DNA of 64,000 nt from Chloranthus sessilifolius (Eukaryota; Streptophyta; Magnoliopsida; Chloranthales; Chloranthaceae), in assembly GCA_021018995.1 (NCBI GenBank), contig CM037592.1, forward strand, positions 78,867,301 to 78,931,300, read 5' to 3'. The position numbers were made by a program, and so were the translations under genes. Of this stretch, positions 21,694 to 32,547 are shown piece by piece. Every line of letters starts with the position of its first letter. Within the stretch, counting starts at the first letter, position 1. The notes beneath the pieces were generated by a model that searched no databases, had not been told where the DNA came from, and worked only from the letters and a program-made list of their open reading frames with translations.

Positions 21694-22669
21694 CAGCTCA
21701 AGAAGAACAAGCAATGGCATGTTGAGGTTTATTGATGCTGGCAATTGGCAGGGCCAACTTGTAGTATCAGCCAGCAAACTGGGGGTGTGATTTAGATCTT
21801 ATTTATTAGTCGTTGTGACCGACTTAGAACTAGTTGTTCCTTTGTACTCTACGTGAAAGTATTCATGTTGAACACGAGATATTTGTGAGGTTTATTAGTG
21901 ATTTTTTAGGATATTTTTCGTCAAAATAAAGGGTTTTTTGTTTACATAAAGTTGTCTCCGAGGTTGAAGGCTTGAATGATGGTCCCCAGAGAGGGCACAA
22001 GTTGAAATCGCTTCTAGCTTCTGTCGCTTAAGGTGGGAAACATACACATTCGCCCATTTCCATCTCGTATAGGCCACTGGAATTATGTTCTTTTTCAGAA
22101 AAGATTGTGGACAGGAACGGAGTGGGCTTGCATTCTCAAGTGGCTAAGTTGATCGCAGGGATGGATAAACTAGTCTCTCTCTTCACTGAGCAAGCAAGAT
22201 TGATTGGTTAGCCCACTTTCTGAGGGGCTATATGAATAATATTGCAGCTTTTTTTTTACTGTGTACGTTGATCAAATTTCAAACCATAATCTAATTTCCT
22301 GGATAAGGGGGATCCGCGTTACCTTTCTCCTTGATGGATAAGGTTTTAATGTCTCTTTGATTGAACAGTTATGGCAAGTAAAAACTTATACAAATGAAGG
22401 TGGGAATATGGAAATTGGAACTTGAATAGTATTTGTTATGTTAATTGTTATCATTGTTGTTTTGTGCCGTCTATTTGGGCTTCACCTCCTCGTTTTTACA
22501 TTAATTTCTCCAGGAATTGACTCTACTAACAACATCAATAGGTAGTGAAGTTTAGGTGTGAGATTTCTGCCAGAAGATGACCTTCACATACTTTTAGGTG
22601 GCCTGACATTTATAAATCTCAATATTTTTGCAAGATTCGAAGAGGACTCTCATCCAAGGCAGTAGCAGG
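21694..22669. other. Intergenic stretch with one exon-like ORF
   Basis: No recognised gene. At 22101-22211 a 36-codon open frame (KIVDRNGVGLHSQVAKLIAG, then MDKLVSLFTEQARLIG and TAG) follows a good splice acceptor (TTATGTTCTTTTTCAG, ending 22098). It looks like the last exon of a plant gene, but no partner exon was found and the product is not recognised. Confidence 0.3.
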
Positions 22670-22985
22670 GATGGTCTTTACACAATCTGATCTTCCACAT
22701 TCACCAGATCCTCCATCAGAGCTCTCTTATCCGCTCAGCAGTACGCTGCAACATGGTACAAAAGATTAGGGCCCCTCTTCATCTGTTTCTCGTTCAATAG
22801 TGTTCAATAGTATCTTGTTTTAAACTAGCTCTATGTACTTCAATTTCTTGTAATTGTGACTCTTGTTTTATTCGTAAGTCTCATAAACTGCCATTTGAAT
22901 TATCTAGTTCAATTTTTCAAGGCCTATTGGATCTCATCCACACAGATGTCTCGAGACCTTCTCCTGTTACATCTTTAAAAGTAAA
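22670..22985 (+). mobile_element. Ty1/copia fossil scrap (pre-integrase/integrase start)
   Basis: The translation shows a DGLYTI-like block, TWYKRLG (copia 'LWHkRLGHp'), KSHKLPFELSSS and LLDLIHTDVSRPSPVTS. These match the copia GAG-pre-integrase and integrase start ('C..C..GKSHKLPF', 'LIHTDVWGPSPVTS'). Only about 300 bp survive, broken, with no LTRs seen nearby. Confidence 0.75.
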
Positions 22986-23500
22986 GAGTTAACATTAAGT
23001 GTACCAACAGATCCAAATTACATGGTGTTTAGAGCCTTGGAGCCCAATTGATTTCAATGGGCCCACAACGGGCCAAGTATGGGCTAAGATATCTAGACCT
23101 TATATTAAATGGGTTGGCTCAGCCGGATTAGTAAATCAGTCACGTATGGGCTAGTTCCAAAAGTGTAATAAGGTTCGGCTCATTTAATCGTCACCCGAAC
23201 CCGCCCCAACGTCATCAAATGAGTTTGATTAATAAGTTGGGTCGGGTGCTCTAGACGATGGGCCAATGGATTGATTCAATTTTGAAACCGGACCTACACC
23301 TAACAAGGTTGATTTTAATTGATGGGATAAATGGATTTCTAACATCCTTAAAATTCGTGTATGTACGATTTAATTTGACGGATCGAGATTGGTGGACTGA
23401 GAAACGATTAAAATTATTATATTCGTCAATTTTGTATTAAATTTATTGTGTATGTGATGTTCTGATAATTACCTTTCATGAAATCTTATTTGAAAAAAAA
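22986..23500. other. GGGCC/ACCCGAACC-rich intergenic repeat
   Basis: Contains clusters such as AATGGGCCCACAACGGGCC, CACCCGAACCCGCCCCAACG and GTTGGGTCGGGTGC, similar in style to 53530-54420. Probably remnants of one MITE-like family, but no ends were found. No gene. Confidence 0.35.
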
Positions 23501-23502
23501 AA

Positions 23503-23740
23503 TTCGTCAACTATGTTTGTCATCATATGGATTAGCAGCCCCTAAAAATTTCAATCAAATTTGATTACAACAAATAATCCAATGATTGAATAACATTTAT
23601 ATAGTCGTAGCACAATCATCACTTTAAAAAATCATCAACTATCTCGATTGGTTGCCCGTAAATTTCGAAAGAAATTCGAGTACGACAAATAAACCAATGA
23701 TTAAATCACGTTTCTACGATCATAGCATAACCACTGATTG
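23503..23740 (+). repeat. Diverged tandem duplication, about 125-bp unit
   Basis: Two units, about 23503-23620 and 23631-23740, share GTCAACTAT / CATCAACTAT, a TACAACAAATAATCCAATGA-type block and a GTAGCACAATCATCA-type end. Confidence 0.7.
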
Positions 23741-23779
23741 AATCGATTCTAAAGATTTTCTAAGGGGAACTTAAAAATA

Positions 23780-24110
23780 AAGGATTTTGAGTTTTATAAG
23801 AAACTGAGTAACTTAAGAACGCATAAGAGAAAAATCAGGAATCTGAGTCTACTAAGAGTCTGTCAGGATTCTGAGTGTCCAAGAATCTGAGATTTTCTAG
23901 AAAAAACTAAGAAACACCTGAACAAGGCCCAAGGCAGTGTTTATGAACTTTTCCTAGAAAAGCTCAAATTCTTGACAAGTCAGATTCCTACAGAATTGTG
24001 GCCAACTCCAATTCCTAGCTCTTCTCATGTGTTCTTTTAGAGGTCAAAAAAGCTCAGATTCCTATCTTTCCCCGTAAATATGCTTTTCCAAAAACTAAGA
24101 TTTAGTTAAG
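23780..24110. mobile_element. Two head-to-head partial MITE copies
   Basis: The left piece ends ACACCTGAACAAGGCC (about 23931). A second, reversed piece starts at once (GGCAGTGTTTATGAACTTTTCC) and runs to about 24105. The right piece is the reverse complement of 47405-47565, including AGGAATCTGAG, CTAAAAGAACACA and TTGTCA(A/G)GAAT blocks. The GGCCTTGTTCGGG-type end is of Tourist/PIF-like MITE style. Both copies are incomplete. Confidence 0.5.
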
Positions 24111-24226
24111 TAGATGGACATCATACGACCGTTTAGATGACTGAAGTGCATCGGCTACCTTCTACTTACTAGTACTATTTTTTTCCCGATTTACGATCAA
24201 CAAGGAATGCACACAGTGGCTGGCAA

Positions 24227-24635
24227 TATTTTCAAACACCATATGAATATAATTGTACGCTTACATCAAACATGAATATGACCATTGAAGTGTGATTTGC
24301 TATTTTGACATGTGGCACATATTTATGATCAGTCTAAATTTCTCAAGTGACAATCTATTAATAGTTGATGCTTTACCCACATAATCTATGCCCATAAGTG
24401 AATGTGAACCATTCAATTGGGCGGTTTTTAATCTCAGCCATTAAAATTAAGCACAACCGTTGGTATTATAGAGAGTGCACAACAGATGGTTCAAAACTCT
24501 AATTTTTGGGCCCATTACCTTTTAATCTATGATCTATAACTTTGACAGTGTAGATTACCCACATCTCAAATTGTTGATGGTATACGATCATTTCAATATC
24601 ACTTTGGCGTTTAAATGACATTTGGGAGAGTAGGC
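24227..24635 (-). mobile_element. MITE-like element, family A, copy 1
   Basis: Corresponds along most of its length to the reverse complement of 26211-26645: shared blocks include CATTGAAGTGTGATTT, TTAAAAT..A..CAACNGTTGGTAT, TTTTTGGGC, and the end CGTTTAAATGAC. Non-coding. Orientation is given relative to copy 2 only. Confidence 0.65.
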
Positions 24636-25345
24636 CTCACGATATTATACCTTGAGAGAAATTCGTTGACTGCTTCATTTAATAAGGTTGATGGTACTAC
24701 CAAACCACATTATGGACAACCACCTCACTTAAACAAAGGAAAAATATGTTCACTGCTTCAAGTAAGACAATATAGATCATTTTTTGCCCCAATCACCTAC
24801 ACGATAGATCTTGAGATCATAGGCCTACCATCTGTGAGTCAAATGCTAATTCCAAATAGCACGAATCTCAAAAAGTAATTGTGAACCCCATACCAACATT
24901 GTTCAGGTTCATTTTTTGGGATACGCACCAACTGAAAATCAAAGTCCTACCGCATGATAGTACGTCCCAAATCTCAAAATCTATTGTGTGAGAGGTTGGG
25001 ACCAAAAATGATCGACATAGTTTGATTTGAAGCAGTCAAATTTTTTACTTCGTTTAGGTGAGGAGGCTCTAACATATAGTGGTGCTATGGTACACCAGCC
25101 TTTTAAGGAGAGAAAAAGAGCGCCATAGTGTACTCGAAAGGCTCAAATTCTGAGTCCACCTTATTTACTCGAAAATGAGATATTGTACTATTCTCATATT
25201 TATTAGGAAAGTGCATGGGACCCACTACGATACCCTAACGCAGAATTTGCTCAAAAATATTCGGAATTTGCAACTTTTCGACACCCAAAGTCCGATTCCT
25301 AGTGGTTGTCGCTAACCGAACTAGGCCTAAAGATTCCACGGGACT
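24636..25345. other. Intergenic stretch
   Basis: No gene or complete repeat seen. Short open frames lack codon bias or known motifs. The text resembles decayed transposon filler. Confidence 0.4.
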
Positions 25346-25350
25346 TAGGC

Positions 25351-25730
25351 TGCGTTCGGCAAAGTCACTTTAGGAAAATATTTTTCTAGGTAAAATACTC
25401 GGTGACAAGCACTTTCCACCCAACGACTTGGACGACTCCACCCTGTTCCACTCTTTTCAAAGAAGTCATTTCCAAGCGAGGTATATCAAATGTTGCTTCT
25501 CAAAAAAATTTATAAAAATGATAGCGTGCAAAGCAGCATGGTACAACTTCTCAACACCACACCATTTTCAGCTATAGTGGTGGTGATGTCCTTGGTGAAA
25601 TGTGTTTCTCACCAAACATTTTTCCCTTGAAAAGTGTTTCCTGAAAAAGGGTCGGAGAAATGTTCTTCCCAACCAATATTTCACCTTGAAAAGCACTTTG
25701 CGAAGCAACCATACCAAAAAGGGTCTCACA
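25351..25730. mobile_element. Possible MITE with an internal ~60-bp duplication
   Basis: Starts GGCTGCGTTCGGCAAAGTCA, a typical Tourist/hAT MITE-style end, and closes with CAACCATACCAAAAAG. Inside, two related units (about 25585-25640 and 25650-25700) share CCTTGAAAAGTGTTTCC / CCTTGAAAAGCACTTTG. Terminal repeats do not match well and no target duplication was confirmed. Confidence 0.35.
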
Positions 25731-26210
25731 AATCTGAAAGAAGACAGGCTTTTTTATGGAACCTGTGTGACATACAGGTGAAAGAATCAAATCTCTAAAA
25801 CCAAATTCACATTCTTCTCATAAAAATTTTAAAAAATTAAAAAAAAAAAAGGGTTACTCAAAGCAAAGACTTAGCATCACTGATTCCTTCAACTAGTCTC
25901 TAAAGTGCAATGGAAAAGAATTCAAGCTCAATATAAAGAAAAATTAATAAATAAATAAGAATACAAACCCATTCTATGTTTCCTTTCCAAGAAAACTACC
26001 ATCGGCAAGCAATTACAAGGTGAAAACTGATTCATGGGTTGACCCTCAACATGATTTATGTCCAATAAATTTGATGTGGGGGCAACTTGAATGGTTGATT
26101 GGGTTACCATCAAGCAATCGACAGCTTTCATACAAATATGACTCATCTCGAAAAGAGATTCAGAATAAGATGTAATGCTAACTTCGTTTAGTTGAATATA
26201 GGACCTAGCT

Positions 26211-26645
26211 CTCCTGACCGTCATTTAAACACCAAAATGGTGTTTACATGATCTTACACCATCAATGGTATAAGATGTGGGTGATCTGTACCATAAAGCT
26301 GACAGACCATAGATTGAAGTGCAACATGCCCAAAAATAGTGTTTTAGGAAGATTTAAACCATCCAATCTGTAAACTGTTATACCAACTGTTGGTTTTTAT
26401 TTTAATGGCTGATATTAAAGCTCATCAATCGGATGGTTTACATCCACTTATAGGCGCATTTCTTTGGGCTGAGATATGCTCCAATAACAGATTGCCACTT
26501 GGATAATAGAAACTGATCACATATGTGCACCATGTGACATAATGATAAATCACACTTCAATGGTGTGAGATGAAAGGTCTAATGACAGTAGTGGTGTAAG
26601 ATCAGTTAAACACCATTTTGATATTTAAATGTCGATCAGGAGCCA
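26211..26645 (+). mobile_element. MITE-like element, family A, copy 2
   Basis: Terminal inverted repeats of about 48 bp, roughly 85 percent identical: left CTCCTGACCGTCATTTAAAC, right the complement of CTCCTGATCGACATTTAAAT. Length is about 435 bp with no coding capacity. Copy 1 lies 1.6 kb upstream in opposite orientation. No convincing target duplication, so the superfamily is open. Confidence 0.75.
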
Positions 26646-27746
26646 TTAACCCTTGAATATAACACGATTCATCTAAAACATATCTTCAAAATGGTTTCTC
26701 CTTTGCTTTCTAATCTATTCAGGAAAAAGAAAATTATTATAAGAAGATCCAACCCGTGGTGCGGCAGCAGTCTCCCCCAATGTTTTAAAAACCGAACCAG
26801 ACCGGCCGGTTCGACCCAAATCAGCAGGCCTGAGGTCTGGTTAATAATATAAACCGGTTTTTATGAATTTTTAATATTGAACCGACATATCGGCTGGTTT
26901 TTATTCCGGTATAATAAGAACCAGTCCATTTAAAATTTATATAGGAAGCAGTTCACTTCCTTCAAAATATAAAGGCAAGGAAAGAAAAGTAGATTCATAA
27001 GACAGTACATATGGGTAAAGCATAAAAAAGAAGTCACCACATGCAATGCCAGTAAAAGCAGCATATCGAGTGTAAATAATGCAAAATAGAGCTTTGGAGG
27101 TGGTGCAGAAATCAATACAGATGGATTCCCTGAATAAATAACAACACCGAAGCTTCATAGATTATACCTACTTAAATCTTTGTTGAGTTATTAGTGCCTC
27201 AAGAGTGCAAAAATCCAATGGAATTACCTCTGATGGGAAGGAGTCAAAGAAGCCAATGTCATTGAAATCCCAAACCAAATCTCGTAACTCCATCTTGTTG
27301 ACTGCTGACTTTGATATTCATCGCGGCACACACAGACCCGACTCTAGTAAAAAATATGCGAGCAAAATCAGCATTCTGGGGTGTGATAATAAAACTTTTA
27401 TCTATCAAGGTTTAGATGTAACTGTGTTATAAGAGTTTTGGAAAACAATATTTTAAATCCAATAAACAGGCTCAATTTATGTACAACATGATTTCAGCAA
27501 AAGTAAATTTGAAGCGATAATATGGGAAAAGATAAAATTAATAACCACATAAATTACTATAACACAGCAGTACTTGTAGTCTCTGATTATACACCACAGG
27601 GAAAGTATGCTAGAACTCAAAGCTGTCTGGAGTCAGAGGAAAAAAAAAATTTTAAAATCCTCTATGCATCTTTACAAAGCTTAGTAAGAAAAAAATCCAA
27701 TTTTGCTCTCCTTTTCTCTCCTTTTCCAAAGCCGATATTCCCCTTC
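26646..27746. other. Intergenic stretch with a CCGGTTCGG-type repeat
   Basis: 26785-26930 holds AACCGAACCAGACCGGCCGG and ACCGGTTTTTATGAATTTTT blocks, a widespread plant low-complexity repeat style also seen at 56800-57180. The remainder has no recognised gene. A minus-strand stretch at 27231-27296 starting MELRDLVWDFNDIGFFDSFP ends at a GT donor and could be an exon, but nothing supports it further. Confidence 0.35.
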
Positions 27747-27757
27747 TTCATTCTCCC
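27747..27757. repeat. Target site duplication of the LINE, left copy
   Basis: TTCATTCTCCC, repeated exactly at 40745-40755 on the far side of the LINE. An 11-bp duplication is normal for L1-type insertion. Confidence 0.75.
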
Positions 27758-27769
27758 TTTTTTTTTTTT

Positions 27770-28055
27770 GATCGTAAGGTTATATTTTCATTAATGGGGA
27801 CAAAAATACAACAAATGAAAAAAAAAAAATTGAACGAGAAGCTCAGCGAAAAGAAAACAAAGAGAAAGGAAAAAACAGCTACCCAGACTCCCAAAGGCCC
27901 ACAATCAGTGGCTACATTTTCACGAAGGACTGCGGTCCTAGGTCCACATACCGTCCCCCCCCAACAAAGAAGACCACGAAGACAAATCCCTCTTAATCCC
28001 TTCCACCATAGACCCAATGGAGGAATGGTGGTCCTCGAATACCCGCAGATTTCTC
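27770..28055 (-). mobile_element. LINE 3' UTR
   Basis: Non-coding tail of the LINE between the zinc-finger end of ORF2 and the A tail. Read on the minus strand it is T/C-rich, ending with TTTGTCCCCATTAATGAAAA shortly before the tail. Confidence 0.7.
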
Positions 28056-28490
28056 TCTCTCTAGATAGCCACAAAGATAGCTATCGGCAGCAGCCCCTTA
28101 TGAATCGAATGACAGATATCTGAAGAGAATTCCGATAGGACCGATCTACAACTGTTCTGGATACATCCCATCACATTTAACCCCACCATCAGGCAGTTCC
28201 AAATCTTAGACGCCACAGAACAATGCAGAAATAAATGATTTGCCGTTTCAGCATGCGCACAGCAGAGGACACCTATTAGGCATACATAAACCTCTAGCCA
28301 TGAGATTATCGGCTGTCTTGATCTTGTTGAGAGCAACGGTCCATGCGAAAAGAAGGGCCCTCGGAGGAGCCTTAATCTTCCAAATGTTTGTCCATGGTTG
28401 GGCTACAAGGGGTCTTCTCCAGAGGAGGGAGAACGCAGACTTTACAGAGAAAGCGCCATCAGCCCTCTCCTCCCATACACGCAAATCTGC
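28056..28490 (-). pseudogene. LINE ORF2, C-terminal zinc-finger region
   Basis: The minus-strand translation shows IWKIKAPPRALLFAWTVAL, LMARGL and CAHAETANHLFLHCSVASKI. This is the plant L1 reverse-transcriptase zinc-binding (zf-RVT) region with its C..C...E...HLF..C pattern. It follows the RT part in another frame, so ORF2 is shifted or stopped between them. Confidence 0.8.
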
Positions 28491-28496
28491 ACCCTG

Positions 28497-29762
28497 CTAA
28501 GCTTGAAAAATCTGCGGCAGCAAACACATCATATCTGATAGATGCCGAGCCTCCCCAGCAGAGAGATCGCGCCTGAAATCAACATTCCACTCTCCACCAA
28601 AAGCAGCAATATCCCAACAGTTGGCCACCGAAAAACCTTTCTTTCGGCTAATAATATAAAGCTTAGGATACCGAGTGCATAAACGTTGGTCGCCGATCCA
28701 TAAATCTTCCCAGAATCTGACCTCCACACCATTTCGAATCTTGAAACGAATTCCCCTATTAAAGGCCGGCATTACGGAGAGAATACCTTTCCACCACCCC
28801 GACGCCTTTTGGCTGCCCCTGGGACTGATATCCCACCCATTTCTATGCACCTGATATTTATCCTTGACCACCGCATCCCACAGACCTTCTTGCCCATTGC
28901 CCAATCGCCAGATCCACTTACACAAAAGAGCTTCGTTCATCTGGCTAATTCTACGGATACCGAGGCCACCATCTTTCTTAGGGAAAGTCACAGTTTCCCA
29001 ATTAACCATATGTAGTTTCTTCCTTTCATCCCCACCGCTCCATAAGAAATATCTCATACATTTTTCAATAGTTTTGACAACAGTTGCGGGGCACCTAAAA
29101 ATGGAGAGATAGTACACCGGGATATTGACCAATGCGCTTTTAATAAGAGTAAGTCTGCCCGCCATAGACAACAAATTACCATTCCAAACTGTGAGCCTAT
29201 TTTCTACCCTTTCAATGACTAGGTCCCATAGCGCCTTCGTTGGCTTGCCCAAACATAGCGGCAACCCTAAATAAGTAGTCGGAAAACTTCCCGTGGTACA
29301 TCCCAAATAATTGGCAAACTCGATCACCTTCGACTGATCCAAGTAAACCCCCATAACCTTGGTTTTTGTGAGATTTACCTTTTGACCGGTGCAAGCCTCA
29401 TAGCACCTAAGAATCCATCTTAGGTGAAGAAGAGAATTCTTATCCGCATCACAAAAAACAACGATGTCATCGGCAAATTGGAGGTGGGTTACCAACCTGA
29501 TATTACGAGAGACTCTAAAACCATTTACGTCCCCAATGTCGGTCCCCCTCTCCATCAGCTTTCCGAAACACTCACCAACAAGGTTAGACAAGAAAGGAGA
29601 CAGTGGGTCACCTTGTCGCAGCCCTCTAGTACCCTTAAAGTACTCATTCGGCGCTCCATTAATCATAATAGAAAACATAGGCGACTTGATGCAAAGCCGA
29701 ATCCACCTCCTCCGCTTATCGCCAAAGCCCATTTTCTCAATATTTGATCTATGTATGCCCAA
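28497..29762 (-). pseudogene. LINE ORF2, reverse transcriptase (longest open part)
   Basis: A 421-codon open stretch with RT blocks: GLRQGDPLSPFLSNL, FADDIVVF (catalytic FADD in place of YADD, common in plant L1), TYLGLPL, and LIKSALVNIPVYYLSIF. It primes and copies the LINE RNA at the nicked target in active relatives. The preceding block KLDMEKAYDRVHW lies in another frame at 29663-29854, so the enzyme is broken. Confidence 0.9.
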
Positions 29763-29819
29763 TGCACTCGGTCGTAGGCCTTTTCCATGTCAAGCTTCAC
29801 TATCAATCCCGACAATTTA

Positions 29820-30368
29820 TCAAAGTGACGCAAATGAAATGCTCTCATGGGCAAGAACCGCCCTGTCTGTAATTAGTCTTCCTTTGATAAAGGCGCTTTG
29901 GTTAAGACTAATAATTCGATCGATGACAACCCGAAACCGATTAAGCAGGATTCTAGCCACAATTTTATACAAAGACCCTACTAGTCTTATAGGCCTAAAG
30001 TCTTCAATTTTCTCAGCCCCTTCAACTTTTTGAATTAAAACAATAAAAGTAGACTTAGCCCCATTGCTTAGCCTCGCTCTACTGTGGAAATTAGACATAA
30101 CTCTACACAGATCAGATTTGATGAACTCCCAATAACACTGGTAGAACTTGATGGGGAATCCATCCGGCCCCAGGGATCTCTCCCCATCTCCATCAAACAC
30201 AGCAGCCTTGACTTCATCCTCCAAGAACGGCACTTCGAGATTGGATCTGTCCTCCTCGGAAATGACCGCAAACGGAAGATTTTCTAGGAAAGGTCTGATT
30301 TCAACCTCTTCGGAAAAACGATTTTTGAAGTGGCTCACAAACGCCTCTTTCACCTCCGCCGTGTCCAC
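29820..30368 (-). pseudogene. LINE ORF2, linker and first RT blocks
   Basis: The minus-strand stretch contains GPDGFPIKFYQCYWEFIKSD, LIQKVEGAEKIEDFRPIRLV, GSLYKIVARIL and INQSAFIKGR-like sequence, the N-terminal blocks of plant L1 RT. It is a separate open piece of the broken ORF2. Confidence 0.85.
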
Positions 30369-30465
30369 TATTCGTCTCCCTTCGACATTAATGGCTGAAA
30401 TGTGATTTCTTCAATTTCGGGCATTTGCCAAACTATGAAAAAATTTCGTATTCAAATCGCCTTCT

Positions 30466-31640
30466 TTAACCCACCGCTCCCTGGATCCAAAACATCTTCT
30501 CTTCCCCAATCTTCCTATTAAGACTTTCTTTAAGGCTATTACGTTCAACGAGCTCCGCCGCATTGAGCACCCCCACTTGTTGTTCGTTGAGATTAAGAGA
30601 ATCAATCTTGGCCAACAACTCCCTCCTAATAGCAACCACATTACCGTAAACCTGCTTATTACCACCTCTAAGAAAGAGCTTTAAACATATTAGTTTAGTG
30701 AGAAAAAATTTCTCTGCTGATCCACTAGGGTGCCATTGACCCCACATCACAGCCACCATCTCAATAAATCCCTCCACTTTTAGCCACGCTAATTCGAAAC
30801 GAAAAGGAGTGGGCCCCCAACTCTCCACCTTGCAGGATAAAACAAGTGGCAAGTGATCAGACTCCGAGCAGGGATGGCCTTCAGTTATCAACTTTGGATA
30901 GCAATCCTCCCAATCTGAACTTACAAGAAATCTGTCCAATCTGGACATAATGGGAACCTCCTGGCCATTCGACCAGGTGTAACGAACCTCGTCATGGGAA
31001 TATCAATCAAAGCAACTCTAGAAATGAAGTTCGAAAAGCCACGCATACTACTAGTGATTTTCGATCTTCGACTTTTCTCCGTCGTTAACCTGATCACGTT
31101 AAAATCCCCCCCCCCCCCCTACTATCCAAGGAACTCTCCATCCCTGATGCACAGCCAATAGCTCATCCCAAAAACCCCCTCGCAGCCTAGCATCATTAGG
31201 ACCATACACTGCCGTGAAAGCCCAAACACCACTGCTTCTAGAATCATCAAACTTAACTGAAATGGATCTGACTCCAATCCTCACCTCCACGCGCTTCAAA
31301 TCCCTTTTGTCCCAGGCGAGAATTAATCCACCATTGGTACCCACCGCATTCAACACCTCCCAATCCCACCATCTACCTCTAAGCACCAATCTGATCTTGG
31401 CGACATCGCAATCAGCCCATTTGGTTTCCTGAAGAGAAACGACCTGAGAGATACGATTGCTTCATTGCCATCAGCCCATTTGGTTTCCTGAAGAGAAACG
31501 ACCCGAGGTTTAAAGGAAACCACCACACACTTATCAGGGTCCCCCAAGCCCTTAACATTCCACGACACTATATTTCTGAACATCCACGCCGACAAGAACC
31601 CAAACAATAACCACCTTAACCAAAACGCAACCCCATCCAT
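30466..31640 (-). pseudogene. LINE ORF2, AP-endonuclease domain
   Basis: Pieces in several frames match the exonuclease-endonuclease-phosphatase fold of plant L1: RNIVSWNVKGLGDPDK, VVSLQETKWADG, AVGTNGGLILAWDKRD, WAFTAVYGPND, and SRLDRFLVSSDWEDCYPKL with SESDHLPLVL. Active relatives nick the target with it. A 38-bp segment (31411-31448) is repeated at 31470-31507, inside the LQETKWADG coding stretch, and a run of 14 C lies near 31107. The reading frame is broken several times. Confidence 0.85.
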
Positions 31641-31649
31641 CAGCCATCG

Positions 31650-32547
31650 GCTTGTCCCTCCCCATAAATGACCCCCTCCAGGCCACTTGCCGGTCTACCC
31701 ATAAGCAGTTCACGTAAGGCCTTTTGAGAACCAGAAAAGCACAAACCATATTTGTGGCAAATTCCTTGAAGGTCAGCATCCAATAACTGGTTTAGATCAT
31801 CCTGGGATCCAACGGGGAGGAACTCCTCCGGTGCCGACACAGATCCCTCACCGCTTCTCTCAGACATGCCATCAGGATTTGAGATCCGGTAATCCGTGCC
31901 TAGGTTTACCACCTCCTCCTCACCCTCAGCAACATTCAGTATTGAAGGGCTCAAAACAGCTCTGGACCCAGACAAGTTAATACTTCTTAGCACAGATCCT
32001 GAAGATGACCTATTCAGAGAGTAGCCCCATCCAGAAGAACCACCCACCAGCTCCATTGACAAACGAAGACCCCCGAGGCCCAGTCCTGCACCCCTCAGAC
32101 AGGCTTGGCCCAGCATCAAGCTGACAAAACATGCCACCTCCCAATACAGCTAAAGGGTTATTAAGCTTGACACCTAGCCACACGTGACAATCAGCATCCA
32201 AACATGTTAGGCGCCCAATTTGATAAGGGCCCGGACTTGGAATAGTCTGAAGTCCGTCCTTAGTGGAACTAGAATCAGCGGCCCATCGATTACCATTTGA
32301 CATAATCCTAATGGGAGACAGATCTTGTTGTTCGTCTCTATCAAATAACACCTTACCGTCACCATGCACTGCATAAATCTTCCCTGGCGATTCCCTATTG
32401 CCTCCAGCTCCACGTCTCGACTAGTTGGCCCGCTGGGTGCTACCGAAAGCCGATCCAAACCACTCGACACCCGCCCCTTCAGGAACCCTCTTACTAGTAA
32501 CCTCGGCCGGAACTTGGGAATTCGAAAACTCTATCATCGATGATTCA
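31650..32547 (-). pseudogene. LINE ORF1, 3' part
   Basis: Minus-strand open pieces (31640-32137, 32010-32369, 32207-32470) continue the plant L1 ORF1 started on the other side of the inserted CRM-like element. They are Ser/Gly-rich and acidic with no strong motif. Assignment rests on position between the ORF1 N-terminal domain and ORF2. Confidence 0.6.

Noticed and set aside
27231-27296. Minus-strand MELRDLVWDFNDIGFFDSFP followed by a GT donor
   Set aside because: Plausible first exon, but only 22 codons, with no second exon or homology.
27748-28123. Overlapping Lys-rich ORFs on both strands
   Set aside because: They fall in the LINE 3' UTR and A tail, so composition alone explains them.
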